Positions 20,750 through 31,910 of a stretch of 64,000 bases of DNA are shown here, piece by piece. Both the position numbers and the translations under genes were made by a program. The notes below the pieces were generated by a model. That model was not told the origin of the DNA, ran no database searches, and saw nothing but the letters and a program-made list of their open reading frames with translations. The stretch lies in contig OY757026.1 in assembly GCA_963580285.1 (NCBI GenBank), positions 49,079,143 through 49,143,142 on the forward strand. The letters run 5' to 3'. Source of the DNA: Lucinisca nassula. Lineage: Eukaryota > Mollusca > Bivalvia > Lucinida > Lucinidae. Every line of letters starts with the position of its first letter. The first letter of the stretch is position 1.

Positions 20750-21180
20750 AAATAGAAGTGGAGGCAATGATCAGGAATCGTTACAATCAACCCACAGCTC
20801 CCATCAGAGACACCAAAGGGAAAGACACACAAACATGAAACAACAGACCCTAATGGAAACGACAACAGCGGAAAGCCAAAAGGACAGTTACTTTCCCATA
20901 AAATGGCCAATAGGCTATCCAAAATAAAATAACATAAGCGACACAAACATCCAAAGACAAACCATAACAAAAACAAACCGCCACAGAAGAACCGCCTTGG
21001 AACGGTCAGCGGATACGAATTCCACTGAGGGGCTTAAATCGATTTTACGTGGCCACAATCCTCGCCCTTACTTCCGTCGCGATTTATACAAATAATTTGC
21101 TCAGTCCGCATGAAGGCCTCCAAACTTCAGACAAACCATAACAAAATATACCGCGACAGAAGAACCGCCTTGGAACGTTT
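20750..21180 (-). repeat. Dispersed repeat family Q, copy 3 (longest)
   Basis: Contains AGAAGTGGAGGCAATGATCA, CATCAGAGACACCAAAGGG and CCGCCTTGGAACGGTCAGC, and ends with a second partial pass (21130-21178: CAAACCATAACAAAATATAC, GAACCGCCTTGGAACG). The minus strand is open over 20710-20976 with no known domain. Confidence 0.5.
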
Positions 21181-21394
21181 AAAGTTTATTACTTTTATTC
21201 AAAAAATGCATTTAGTGGGATAATGATATCAGCTGGTTCAAATCAGAATGTAGACTGACAAGACCAAACCTATTGGATGCTTTTTGACAGCAGCCAACTT
21301 GTTGTTTTACACAACTATATAGTTTATGTAAGAGCCTTGCACATTAGGAAAACATGTTCGTAAGAAATAATGGCGTCCAACATGGTGTCAGAAG

Positions 21395-21640
21395 ATGATA
21401 AATATTAGGCAAAAATGATAACATCTTTATTATTTCTGCTTTCAACATAGATTGTGGGTGCTCGTTAGAACCGCCTCATTGAGGCGGTTCTAACGAGTAC
21501 CCACAACCTATGTCTAGGGGCAAAAAGAAGGAAAATACTTTAGACCCCCGTAAATCCCAGTTTTCTCTATATAAACTGGAGTTTAGTGGGGTGTTCATTT
21601 CACGGACTTGTCCACATGATGATTGTTTTACGCAACTATA
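21395..21640 (+). mobile_element. MITE family A' copy
   Basis: Perfect central hairpin at 21443-21508 (GGTGCTCGTTAGAACCGCCT and complement), then CCCCGTAAATCCCAGTTTT and TTCACGGACTTGTCCAC at the right end. Confidence 0.5.
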
Positions 21641-21758
21641 TAGTTTATGTAAGAGCCTTGCAGATTTTCTAGTATTGGTTCTGGGATTAAAATATATTAA
21701 CAAGATGGAAAAAAGCATCTTCAATCAATCTCATCAGAATAACAAGTCCTTGCGATGG

Positions 21759-22020
21759 ACACCCCTTTAAACCCCACTTTATGTGGAGAAAAATGGAGGA
21801 TACGGGATATTCATTATTTTCCTTATTTTTCCTTAAATACTTTCCACTTTATATAGAGGAAACTGGGACATATATATATATGCATGATTTTCCTTATTTC
21901 TGCTCCAAGACACGTTGTGGGTACTCGTTAGAACCGCCTCAATGAGGTGCTTCTAACAAGCACCCACAACCTATGTTTGCTGTATAAATAAGAAAACAAA
22001 ATCACGAATTTGCCACTTTG
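21759..22020 (+). mobile_element. MITE family A copy with duplicated left segment
   Basis: CCTTTAAACCCCACTTTATG recurs as ACTTTCCACTTTATATAGAG 80 bases on, then a hairpin around AACCGCCTCAATGAGG, ending at AGAAAACAAAATCACGAATT. Confidence 0.5.
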
Positions 22021-22059
22021 TAGATGTGAAAAAATACACTATGTCGCACTGGTGTTTTA

Positions 22060-22165
22060 TCGTTATGAACATCTAAAGTTTGCGTCTTTCCGTCCGTTCC
22101 TTCGTTCGTTAGTTTATCTGTTCGTTCGTTCGTTCGTTATTCCGTCTGTCCGTCCGTTCATCAAC
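22060..22165. repeat. CCGT/TCGT simple repeat
   Basis: Interrupted runs of CCGT and TTCG over about 100 bases. No other content. Confidence 0.5.
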
Positions 22166-22929
22166 CTTTACGCCAAAGCTTGGCGTTATACCATTTTGAC
22201 TGCTCAAACCTCTGTAACCACGCACAGTAAACATTCAAATTGACCTCCGCCGGTGGTCAATTGAAAACAATTTGACTTATATCCAGAGGTCAATTTGAAC
22301 GTTTCCTGTTATTGGCATTCGTGGGCTGCAGGAAGGTCGCAGGTAAGATTATTCTTGATCTAAAGCATATCTTAAAAATCGGAGAATGTTATTTTGTCAG
22401 TTTTTTTGCACCTGCATGTTCATTCCAAGTGTTATTGAAAGGTTTTCAGTCGTTTCGTCGCAATCATTTTTGTCCCGTCCGCTCAGCGGTGAAATCGAAA
22501 GTAGAAAGTCAGCAAACACAGGTGAATTTGCTCTGGTTGTCCAATGACAAGCTTCCAGTGAGCAATTATTGTTGCAGTCAGATACGGCGATACCATATCT
22601 GCTCCCCAAGACGTACTTTTAAAAATCTACACGTTTTCCCTACAATGTTCAGGTCATTTTTGCATCGGAGGTCAATTTGAACATGAGGTGGTCAATTTGA
22701 CTAATGGAGATTATAATGGAAAATGCTTTTTGAATGAAATCATGCAATATGATTCTTTTTGTCGTTTTGGGGTTATGTTTAGTATAAAGTCATTGTATCC
22801 GTTTTCTGGAAAGAGTGACAGCCAAATTCAGGCTGCCAGTGTACTCAAACTACACATTCTCAGTACAAATAGCCTTCTCGGAAACAGTTGATCAGAAGCA
22901 CACCAGGCGCACATTATCGCGTGCTAGTT

Positions 22930-23260
22930 TTAATCTTTTTGAACTTTCTTCAGAGATTCGTCACTATGGGTGAAACATGGGTCTATAATTTTACTCCAAA
23001 GGCGAAATAACAATCGAAACAATGGAAGCACCCTGGCTCACCCCAACGAAGAAGGCAAAGGCTGTTCCATCAGCTGGGAAGGTTATGGTCTCGGTTTTCA
23101 GGGATGCAGATGGTATTCTGCTGGCAGATTATCCCTAAAAGGGATAAACAATCAATGGCACAACTATGCTTTACGTCTGACGCAGTTACGGGAAAATATT
23201 AAACTTAAGCGGCGCAGAAAGCTCACTTAAGGTGTGTTGTTCCATTAGGACAATGCTTCT
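22930..23260 (+). pseudogene. Mariner transposase fragment, left arm
   Basis: Readable with frameshifts: GETWVYNFTPKAK, then PTKKAKAVPSAGKVMVSVFRDADGILLADY, then QLRENIKLKRRRKLT and GVLFH. In intact mariners the DETWVHH block carries the first catalytic Asp (here GET, so Asp is replaced by Gly) and the VFRD/VFWD block the second. Stops and frameshifts make it inactive. Confidence 0.5.
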
Positions 23261-23639
23261 GGAGTCATGGAGTAGAGTCATGAAGTGGAGAGATTAAGTG
23301 GAGGCTGGGGTCAAATTTTGGAGCCGTCGCAGTACATGTACATGTATAAACCGATCCTATGCAATAGGCGTAGCCTAACATTTTCACCAAAATTTGACGC
23401 TACACTCCATTCCGATATCTTTTCTAAGATTAGGCTCTGAGGCTCCAATGCATAAAAATATAGTTGCAGTGCCTCTGTGTATTCTCTGTGGTGGAGTCAA
23501 AGAGTCTGGCGTCTGGTGTCAGATAGAGAATTTTTTGATATAACCGGATATATCCTGACCTTAATCTAAATTTTTCACGGAATTTTTGCTTCAAACTCCA
23601 CTCTGTAGAATTCATATGACATATTGTGAACAGGAGCAC

Positions 23640-23965
23640 TGTCTTATTGGAACAACACATCCGCGGCGCTTAAGTTTAATATTTTCTCGTAACTGCATCA
23701 GAAGTGAAGCATAATATGTGCCATTGATTTTTTGGGAGATAATCTATCAGCAGAATACCACCTGCATCCCTGAAAACCGAGGCCAGAAGCTTCCCAGCCT
23801 TTGCCTTCTTCGGTGGGGTGAGCTAGGGTGCTTCCATTGTTTCGCTTGTTGTTTGGCCTCTGGAGTAAAACGATGGACCCATGTTTCACCCATAGTGACG
23901 AATCTCTGAAGAAAGTTAAAAAGATCAAGATTAACACGCGATAATGTGTGCTTCTGATCAACTGT
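23640..23965 (-). pseudogene. Mariner transposase fragment, right arm
   Basis: Minus strand encodes FLQRFVTMGETWVHRFTPEAKQQAKQWKHPSSP, followed by a frameshift and the AKVMVSVFRDA-like region. As in the left arm, Gly stands at the DET Asp position, so this change predates or was copied during palindrome formation. Confidence 0.5.
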
Positions 23966-24619
23966 TTCCGAAGAGGCTATTTGTAAAGAGAATTTTGAAG
24001 TTTGAGTACATTGGCGGTCACTCTTTCCAGAAAACGGACCCAATGACTTTATACTAAACATAGCCCCAAAACGACATAAAATACCATATTTCATGATTTT
24101 CATTCAAAAATCATTTGCCATTATAATATCCATTAGTCAAATTGACCACCTCATTTTCAAATTGACTTGCGATGCAAAAATGGCCTGAATATTGTAGGGA
24201 AAAGGTGTAGATTTATAAAAGTACGTTTTGGAAGCAGATATGGTATCGCCATATCTGACTGCAACGATAATTGCTCACTGGAAGCTTGTCATTGGACAAC
24301 CAGAGCAAATTCACCTGTGTTTGCTGACTTTCTACTTTCGATTTCACCACTGAGCGTGCGGCACAAAAATGATTGCGACGAAACGACCGAAAACCTTTCA
24401 ATAACACTTGGTATGAACATGCAGGTGCAAGAAACTGATAGAATAGCATTCTCCGATTTTAAAGATATGCTTTAGATCAAGAATAATCTTACCTGGGACC
24501 TTCCTGCAACCCACGAATACTAATAACAGGAAACATTCTAATTGACCTCCGGATATAAGTTGAATTGGTTTCAATTGACCACCGGCGGAGGTCAATTTGA
24601 ATGTTTACTGCCCGTGGTA

Positions 24620-25325
24620 ATCGCATGTTAGATTCTCATCATATTTGGCACACTGGGCGGGGGCTAAGTCAAGGTAAGAAAAAAACATAGAACATTGTCA
24701 CAGTGTTCCTTAAATTCGACCCTGTTATATATAAGGTAGAAGATTCTGTTTTGTGGAAAAAAATACTATTATTACAAAACACAACTATAAAACATAATAT
24801 TTTTGGTACTTGTTAGAACCGCGGATCTACGAGCACTGAAAATCTATGTGGAAAAAGAAAATGCCACTGATTTCGTGAGAAAAGGTAAACTAAGTGCCGT
24901 TTTAAGAGAACCGCGTTAACTTCGTCAATCGCAGAACTTGAAACTACGAGGCCCTCGTACCAGCCAGCAAAGGATATTGGGTAACCATCGGGATAAAGTG
25001 TAAACAAGATGTTGAATCGATGTCAGCCGCGTTGCCCGAGTTTGAGCTATTTACAATGCTGGGACCACATTTTAAATTGAAATATATATGGTGGGGCCTT
25101 TAACAATGTTTGGTAACACTTTGTCCTTTTTTCTGTTAGGGCTGTGTCTTTTGAGTATCGATATTCTTGGGTAGGATTTTCTTACAACTGTGAGTATTCC
25201 TTACACGGCCTAAAACGTTTCTAATGACAACCCACCCACCCCCGATCTATCCCCCACCCCACCCCGTAATATAAGTGAGCGTGCAGAAAAATATATCCGA
25301 CATTTAGGTAGCCTTTCTCACTGAC
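24620..25325. other. Intergenic DNA with a decayed MITE A piece
   Basis: TACTTGTTAGAACCGCGGAT...GAGCACTGAAAATCTATG at 24806-24850 is a remnant of the A hairpin. C-rich CCCACCCACCCCCGATC lies at 25222-25265. Nothing else seen. Confidence 0.5.
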
Positions 25326-25329
25326 AGAT

Positions 25330-25505
25330 AAACATAGACCAAGATAAGAGGGGTATCTACAAACCTTTTTTTCTTATTTCTGCACAAAAGCATATATTGT
25401 GGGTACTCATAAGAAGCGCCTCGCCGAGGCACTTCTAATGAGTACCGACAACATATGTTTTCGTACAGAAAAAAGAAAAATATCAGTATTTTTCGGATGA
25501 AAAAA
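25330..25505 (+). mobile_element. MITE family A copy (partial)
   Basis: Hairpin GGGTACTCATAAGAAGCGCC with complement near 25398-25455. The left terminus is missing. Confidence 0.5.
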
Positions 25506-25526
25506 AAAATACATTATTAGGAGCTA

Positions 25527-25802
25527 TGAAACACGAAAACACGGCTATATAATGCTGACCCCCTTGAACCCCACTTCTATATAACAAAACTTGAGTTTAC
25601 GGGAGTAAACATATTTCGTTATTTCTGCTCTAAAATATACATGTAGATTGTGGGTACTCGTTAGAACCGCCTCGATGAGGCGGTTCTAACGTGTAACCAC
25701 AATTTATAAATAAGAAAAATATCACAGTTTTTCATCTTAAAATTTTCGTTTTTTCGGAAGTAAAATTTACAATGTATTTTTATAGGCGTGTTTTCGTAAT
25801 GA
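25527..25802 (+). mobile_element. MITE family A, full-length copy
   Basis: Runs from GAAACACGAAAACACGGC to TATAGGCGTGTTTTCGTAAT, with the left block TTGAACCCCACTTCTATATA and the central hairpin around CGCCTCGATGAGGCG (25661-25690). The right arm of the hairpin lost a few bases (TGTAACCACAATTTATAAAT). Confidence 0.5.
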
Positions 25803-25979
25803 GATAAGTCCAATGTGACCAACTTACAGTAGGCCTTCTTTAGCTTGAATTAACACCGTCTCGAACAAATTTTATAGTATCATAGGTGCACAAGTACGCG
25901 TTTGATGATAAGTCAGATTAGACATTTACTTGTCTAAGTCCAATAGCCCTTCAGAAAATATAGCAACAATGGTGAAATA

Positions 25980-26262
25980 ACGGCCCGGCTTGAAGAAATA
26001 GATGGGCTGCATGATGCTTCCACGCAGAGCTGAAACCGACCCCACACGAATACTGGTAACCCGCTTAGAGGAACTAAGCCTGCCCAGACAGAGTAGGAAC
26101 GTCCATGCTTATAAGCCCTATTGGTTTCATTGGGCGACAGATTCTGAAATATCAGTTCAGCTCAATGCCGGGTAAAAGTCCCACAAAATTGGAAGCAACG
26201 TCTCCAAAGTGACACATACAGTGTTGACGGGGACGTTAAACCTCAAATCAAACAAACAAACG
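25980..26262 (+). mobile_element. SINE family S copy
   Basis: From CGGCCCGGCTTGAAGAAAT to the tail GACGTTAAACCTCAAATCAA plus CAAA repeats. The flanks GGTGAAAT (left, about 25970) and GGTGAAAT (right, 26263) are a likely 8-bp target duplication. Confidence 0.5.
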
Positions 26263-26289
26263 GTGAAATTCTTTTAACAGAAATTGTAA

Positions 26290-26652
26290 AGAGGATCTTA
26301 CATGAGTGTTCATGTATTATAGAATTTATTAAACGAGTTGAGGAAATGGGATAAAATGCGAGGCTTTGCCGAGCATTTTATCTATTTTCCTCAACGAGTT
26401 TAATAAATTCAATAACACATGAACACGAATGCAAGATTCCATTTATCCTATGACATTTAAATGCATTTTATTTACGATTGTTTTACAAAAATGTCAATAT
26501 TCCGCGATTAGTAAACGTGACGTCGTTAAGGACGTCATACATGTTACGTTACGGGACGTATCTAGCTAATTTGCATATATTATCCACTAGTGGATTATCG
26601 AAAATAATACATGGCGTTATAACACTCTCAGACACGATTTATATGATAAATA
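26290..26652 (+). mobile_element. Hairpin MITE family D, copy 2
   Basis: AGAGGATCTTACATGAGTG at the left, hairpin around GCGAGGCTTTGCCGAGC (26358-26376), palindrome TCCACTAGTGGA at about 26584, right end ATATGATAAAT. Confidence 0.5.
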
Positions 26653-26756
26653 ACGTTCTTCTCACACCACGTTTGATTGTGACTGACCTGTTCTGTTATC
26701 CAGAACATGGAAATATTATTACACTCCGGCTTCGCAGTCATGGATTAATATATCGT

Positions 26757-27055
26757 TTGATTTGGTTGAACGTCCCTGTCAACACTGCATAGGTCATTTT
26801 GGAGACGTTGCTTCCAATTTTGTCGGACTTTTACCCGACATTGATATGAAATGACATCTCAAGCCCTGTCGCCCAATGAAACCAATAGGTTCCGTTTGGA
26901 ATGGACGGTCCGACTCGCACCGCTTTTCCTGGACAGGTTTAGATCCTCTCAGCGGTTTACCAGTACTAATGTGCGGTCGGGTTCAGCTCTGCGTGGAAGC
27001 ACCATGCAGCCCATCAATTTCTTCAAGCCCCAATGGGCGGAGGCCGATTAATATT
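26757..27055 (-). mobile_element. SINE family S copy
   Basis: Reads tail to head on the plus strand: TTGAACGTCCCTGTCAACAC to CCCCAATGGGCGGAGGCCG. Nearly complete. Confidence 0.5.
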
Positions 27056-27307
27056 TTGTAATTTCCTCTAAAGAATCATGTGATAATTACGATTAAACAT
27101 TACAAGGGAATTCCTGTCATTGCATTATTAAGTTTTGTACAGAATTGCCTTTTCGGAAAAGGCATTTCTGTACAAAATCAAATAATGCAAAACAAAAACT
27201 TCTGTTTTAGCTACGCTCGTACCAAATCCCCTGCCAGGTATGAAATTTGCGGTCAGGCAAGACTCAACCGCCCAGATAAAAAGAATCTAGAAGTTTTAGA
27301 GCAGAGA

Positions 27308-27545
27308 CGAGCGATATTATAAGAATCTTACATGGGTGTGAGGGGTGGATGGAAAAATCCGCCCCAATGGTCAAAGTCCGGCATCAGGAGGCTTGCAGAG
27401 TGATGCCGGACTGTGATCCCGAAGAGCGGATTTTCTATCCATCCCTCACACCATGTAAGATTCTTTTTCTTGAATGCCTCGTGATGCCGGACAGAGACCC
27501 TTGGGACGGTTTTTTTCCCAGCCACCCCTCACATCCATATTCTAC
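27308..27545. mobile_element. Hairpin MITE family V, copy 1
   Basis: GGTGTGAGGGGTGGATGGAA pairs with TCCATCCCTCACACCATG; a central pair ATGCCGGACTG/GTCCGGCATC is included. A third half-unit (27476-27545) follows. A fragment of the family is at 11510-11605. Confidence 0.5.
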
Positions 27546-27627
27546 CCAAGGCTAAAACCACGGATTTCCTTATCTGGTGTGCAAGAACGTACTTAACACG
27601 TAGCAAAGAAAAAGATGCTGATCAAAC

Positions 27628-27910
27628 ACATCACGAAAACACGCCTATTTAATTCTGACCCCCTCGAACCCCACTTTTATATAGTAAAACTGGGGTTTGT
27701 AGGGATAACCCTTATTTTTCTTATTTCTGCTCTAAAATATAGATTGTTGGTACTCTTTAGAACCGCCTCGATGAGGCGGTTCTAACGAGTACCCACATTC
27801 TATATTTTGAGCAGAAATAAGAAAAATATCACAATTTTTCATCTTAAAATTTTCATTTTTTCGGAGATAAAGGTGACAATGTATTTGTATAGGTGTGTTT
27901 TCGTAATGAC
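27628..27910 (+). mobile_element. MITE family A, full-length copy
   Basis: ACATCACGAAAACACGCCTA to ATAGGTGTGTTTTCGTAATG, with all family blocks and a central hairpin at 27744-27800 in which one base (CTCTTTAGAA) differs. Confidence 0.5.
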
Positions 27911-28019
27911 CGCGCATGCGTAGGCTGATCAGCACCTTATCAAAACAGATTTTGCTTGTGTGGCTCATCAACCAGCATACAAATTATACGTATTTTCTTA
28001 CTAAATTGGGACGCCCCTA

Positions 28020-28320
28020 CCCCGCCCCCCAACCCACGCCCATCGGGTCTTGGGGGAAATAGATTGGGCTGCATGGTGCTTCCACGCAGAGGTGAAACCA
28101 CTGATACACCGTTTAAAAGATCTAAGCCTGCCCTGGCAAAGTGGCGCGAGTCAGACCGTCCATGCATATAGACCTTGTAGGTTTTATTTGGCGGCAGGAC
28201 TTAAGATGTCATTTCATCTCAATGTCAGGTAAGAGTCCCACAAAATTAGAAGCAACGTCTCCAAAATGGCCTGAATAGTGTTGACGTTAAACCTAAAATC
28301 AAACAAACAAACAAACAAAC
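28020..28320 (+). mobile_element. SINE family S copy
   Basis: Head CCCACGCCCATCGGGTCTTG, tail GACGTTAAACCTAAAATCAA followed by five CAAA units. Nearly full length. Confidence 0.5.
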
Positions 28321-28990
28321 TTACTAAATTGGGACCTGGGTATAGAGGTTTAGTTTTATTCTAGCTGGTCCAATATGTTGCTCCTGTCACTCCCAAATAC
28401 ACAAGCATGCGCATCCTACCTTAATTTTTTTATACATCCAAACAACCAAAATCACTCCACATTTCCCAGAATTATTCCCTGAAAGCAATCACACTACAAT
28501 ATTATATATCTTATTCTGGTCAAATTTAGTCATGAGATGATCAAATGTAACCAATCGATTCTATTCTGTGTTGCGACGGGAAAAGATCCATATTGACTTT
28601 GTAAATGTCTTAAGGGGGAATGATACAGAAAAAAATATCGATGTCATAAGCGACTAACAAAGGCCCGGATCAGCCTGTGGATGCGCATATGCATATGTAC
28701 GCTGATTCGATAGACGATAGCGGTATAATTCTGCTCAAACTGGATACAATATTACTATTTGCATTGCACAAACTGGGCAAACAGGAAAAAAGTTTTCTCG
28801 GGGGCGCTCTGTTCTAACGGAACGCGGCTTGCAAAATGCCAATGGATTAATCGTGTTCGCAGTCTGTTAGCAATGTGGCAAAATTGCAGGAATCGATGTC
28901 TAATAACGGACATGACCGTAATTACAAAGTTGGGATGGACTCTATGGATCTGTTACGGACAGCATAAATTGAGACTGGCTAATATAAATG
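28321..28990. other. Intergenic DNA, nothing recognised
   Basis: A short palindrome GCGCATATGCATATG lies near 28684. No repeat family or gene seen. Confidence 0.5.
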
Positions 28991-28991
28991 T

Positions 28992-29257
28992 CATAACGAA
29001 AACACGCCTATACAAATACAGCGTAAATTTTACTGCGGAAAAAAAGAGAATTTTAAGATGAAAAATTGCGATAGTTTTCTTATTTCTGCTCGAAACATAG
29101 ATTGTGGGTACTCGTTAGAACCGCCTCGATGAGGCTCAATCTATGTTTTAGAGCAGAAATAAGAAAATAAGGTTTACCCCTGCAAACCCCAGTTTTACTC
29201 TATAAAAGTTGGGTTCAAGGGGGTCAAAATTATATAGACGTGTTTTCGTGATGTGTC
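28992..29257 (-). mobile_element. MITE family A, hairpin partly deleted
   Basis: Reverse orientation, ends ATAACGAAAACACGCCTATA and TATATAGACGTGTTTTCGTG. The central hairpin keeps its left arm but the right arm jumps from GATGAGG directly to CTCAATCTATG, losing about 22 bases, a typical replication-slippage deletion in hairpins. Confidence 0.5.
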
Positions 29258-29296
29258 CTAAGCAATATGCGCCAACTAATGACACATTTCGACGCC

Positions 29297-29440
29297 AAGT
29301 TCTGCAACGGAAGGTCAGGTGATTTTTCTCCGGGTACTCCGGTTTTCGCCCACCTCTGATTAACGATCGGCTCGATATGAGTGAAATAATCTTGAATGAA
29401 AGGGCCGTAAAACCAAAACCAAAAAAAAAAAAAAAAACAA
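29297..29440 (+). mobile_element. SINE family X, 3' part with poly-A tail
   Basis: TTCTGCAACGGAAGGTCAGG to AAAACCAAAACC and a run of A. Lacks the tRNA-like head. Confidence 0.5.
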
Positions 29441-29607
29441 TAATGGCACATTTCAGTCTGAAGTATGTGCAGTTGATAAGTAGATTTGCAATCCGCTTCA
29501 TAGCTCTATCCATACAGCAGGTACCAAAGACTCTTTACGCATGCGCAGGCCGTTCTGAGTTCACACTGTTCACGTACACAGACTGAGGGCACTGTTTCGT
29601 GTAGCTC

Positions 29608-29850
29608 ATTACGAAAGCACGCCTATTCAAATACATTGTAAAATTTACCGCTGGAAAAAACGAAAATTTTCCCATAAGAATTGTGATATGTTTCTAATTT
29701 CTACTCAAAATATATATTATTAACGAGTACCCACAATCTATATTTGAGAGCAGAAATAAGAAAAATAATGTTTATCCCTGTAAACCCAAGTTTCACTATA
29801 AAAAGTGTGGTTCACGGGGCCAGAATTGTATAGGCATTTTCGCGTGGCTT
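29608..29850 (-). mobile_element. MITE family A copy (hairpin deleted)
   Basis: Reverse orientation, CATTACGAAAGCACGCCTAT to TTGTATAGGCATTTTCG. The centre collapses to a single arm (TAACGAGTACCCACAATCT). Confidence 0.5.
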
Positions 29851-30530
29851 GGCTCAAATAAGAAAGTGATTAATCATGTGACATAGGCCCTATGACCCCA
29901 ATTTTCGCACATGGAAATTATGACGTGCGTCTAGAAGAAACTCTGTGAGTGGCCTTCTATATCGGTTCCATAACTTCTAATAAAACATTTGTAAAAGACT
30001 TGCCATTCATTGCGATTTGGCATCCAATCACGCTAAAAGTTCCGTTTAATTGAAATCCTAATTAAACCAGCTTTATGTAGTGGAAATAGTGGACTTAAGA
30101 AGTACATTCTGGCTTAAGAAGTACATTCTGGTATTATTTTTTTTTTCTTGTTGTTACTGCGTTAAATCCTTCGAAGAGTCCACAATTATAGTCTTTCAAA
30201 AACTGCACTTTTAATTGTGGACTAGTCCGTGTTTTAGGTAAGTCGCCTTCAGTTGGGATTTTTCATTGGGATATATAGTTTTACTGAGATTCGTAATGCA
30301 TCATACTAACCACTTGGCCACGACTTCTACATAATGGCATTATCAAAAAACTCATTTATAATTTTAAATTCCTATGAAAAGAAGAAATCCGGAACCTGGT
30401 TACCCTAAAACATGGAATAGTCTTGCCACGCTTGAACGTTGAACTCTCAAAGGTCGTTGATAAACTGTAAGAAACGAATGTAATTTATTTGAACGCTCAT
30501 TGAAGTATAAACGACATCGTGTCACGAGCA
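29851..30530. other. Intergenic DNA with a MITE C fragment at its end
   Basis: A short direct repeat AAGAAGTACATTCTGG occurs twice at about 30098 and 30115. At 30505-30545 a MITE C remnant (GAAGTATAAACGACATCGTG) appears. Otherwise nothing. Confidence 0.5.
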
Positions 30531-30532
30531 AA

Positions 30533-31145
30533 GTAAGTGAACCCCGAAACTTAGTGTGCCCGTGACCCGCATCAGGAAAAAAACGCCTATATAACTTTGA
30601 CCCCCTTGAACCCCACTTTTATATAGTAAACCCGGGGTTTAGAGGGGTAAACCTTATTTTTCTTAGTTCTGCTCTAAAATATAGAGTGTGGGTAAGTGAA
30701 CCCCGAAACTTAGTTTGCCCGTGACCCGCATCACGAAAACACGCCTATATAACTTTGACCCCCTTGAACCCCACTTTTATATAGTAAACCCGGGGTTTAG
30801 AGGGGTAAACCTTATTTTTCTTAGTTCTGCTCTAAAATATAGAGTGTGGGTAAGTGAACCCCGAAACTTAGTTTGCCCGTGACCCGCATCACGAAAACAC
30901 GCCTATATAACTTTGACCCCCTTGAACCCCATTATATATAGTAAACCCGGGGTTTAGAGGGATAAACCTTAAATTTCTTAGTTCTGCTCTAAAATATAGA
31001 GTGTGGGTACTCGTTAGAACCGCCTCGACAATCTATATTTTGAGCAGAAAAAAGAAAAATATCACAATTTGTCATCTTAAAATTTTCATTTTTTCGGCGG
31101 TAAAGTGTACAATGTATTTGTATAGGCGTGTTTTCCTTAATGCGA
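30533..31145 (+). repeat. Three-fold tandem amplification of a MITE C/MITE A junction
   Basis: GTAAGTGAACCCCGAAACTT recurs at 30533, 30692 and 30850 (periods 159 and 158). Each unit holds a C fragment (to GACCCGCATCA) and the left half of MITE A up to AGAGTGTGGGTA. The last unit continues into the right half and ends at TATAGGCGTGTTTTCC near 31140. Confidence 0.5.
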
Positions 31146-31214
31146 TATTTTTCATACGTCAGTGAACGTTAAATAAAATACCTTTATTACTTATATGCTA
31201 AATTACATTCTTTC

Positions 31215-31325
31215 CCGCCCGGATCGGATCCCGGGTTTCTCCAGACATTCGGATCAGTCTTTAAACCGAGGTTCCGTCTCTGTTTGACTTTAGCTGTTGA
31301 CGGGACCTAAATATCAAACACACGC
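31215..31325 (+). mobile_element. SINE family W, 3' part
   Basis: From ATCCCGGGTTTCTCCAG to GACGGGACCTAAATATCAAA; matches 55815-55910. Confidence 0.5.
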
Positions 31326-31366
31326 GCTATTTTCCACCCGTCATATGATGAAAAAACGCTTGTTTC

Positions 31367-31645
31367 ATTACGATAACACATCCGTGTGACATAGTGCATT
31401 TTTTCAAACCTCAAAAAAGGATAATTTTTCGGATGAAAAATTGTAATATTTTTCTTATTTACACTCCAAACATAGGTTTTGGGTGCTCGTTAGAACCGCC
31501 TCATTGAGGCGGTTCTAACGAGTACCCACAACCTATGTCTAGGGGCAGAAATAAGGAAAATAATGTTTACCCCCCTAAACCCCAGTTTTCTCTTTATAAA
31601 GTGGGGTTTAGGGGGGTCTTTATTTCACGGACTAGTTCACGTGAT
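31367..31645 (+). mobile_element. MITE family A', near full-length copy
   Basis: Left end TTCATTACGATAACACATCC, then TGTGACATAGTGCATTTTTT, perfect hairpin 31474-31541, then CCCCAGTTTTCTCTTTATAA and right end TTCACGGACTAGTTCACGTG. Useful reference for the A' variant. Confidence 0.5.
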
Positions 31646-31654
31646 GGAAGGCTA

Positions 31655-31910
31655 ACATGCCTCCCTTGAACCCCACTTTTATAGGGTAAAACTGATGGTT
31701 GCAGGGTAACCTTATTTTTCTTATTTCTGCTCTAAAATATATATTATGGGTACTTGTTAGAACCGCCTCTGTGAGGCGGTTCTAACGAGTACCCACAATC
31801 TATATTTTAAGCAGAAATAAGAAAAATATCACATTTTTTCATCTTAAAATTCTTGATTTTTCGGCGGTAAAATTTACACTGTATTTGTATAGGCGTGTTT
31901 TCGAAATGAA
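31655..31910 (+). mobile_element. MITE family A copy
   Basis: Directly follows an A' copy. Perfect central hairpin (GTTAGAACCGCCTCTGTGAG...), right end TATAGGCGTGTTTTCGAAAT. Confidence 0.5.

Larger units (their letters stand above)
22214..24617. mobile_element. 2.4-kb mariner-derived palindrome (foldback element)
   Basis: The left arm 22214-23240 and the right arm 23648-24617 are diverged reverse complements. The outer tips share CAGTAAACATTCAAATTGAC, followed by CTCCGCCGGTGGTCAATTG. The inner end of the outer 470-bp segment repeats GGTCAATTTGA motifs (22670-22705). The inner parts of both arms encode a mariner transposase. The spacer 23241-23647 is not symmetrical. Confidence 0.5.

Noticed and set aside
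26851..27061. Frames such as ETNRFRLEWTVRLAPLF
   Set aside because: This and many similar short frames are translations of SINE S and recur wherever the SINE occurs.
29230..29513. Frames with poly-Phe on the minus strand
   Set aside because: They read through the poly-A tail of SINE X and MITE A sequence.
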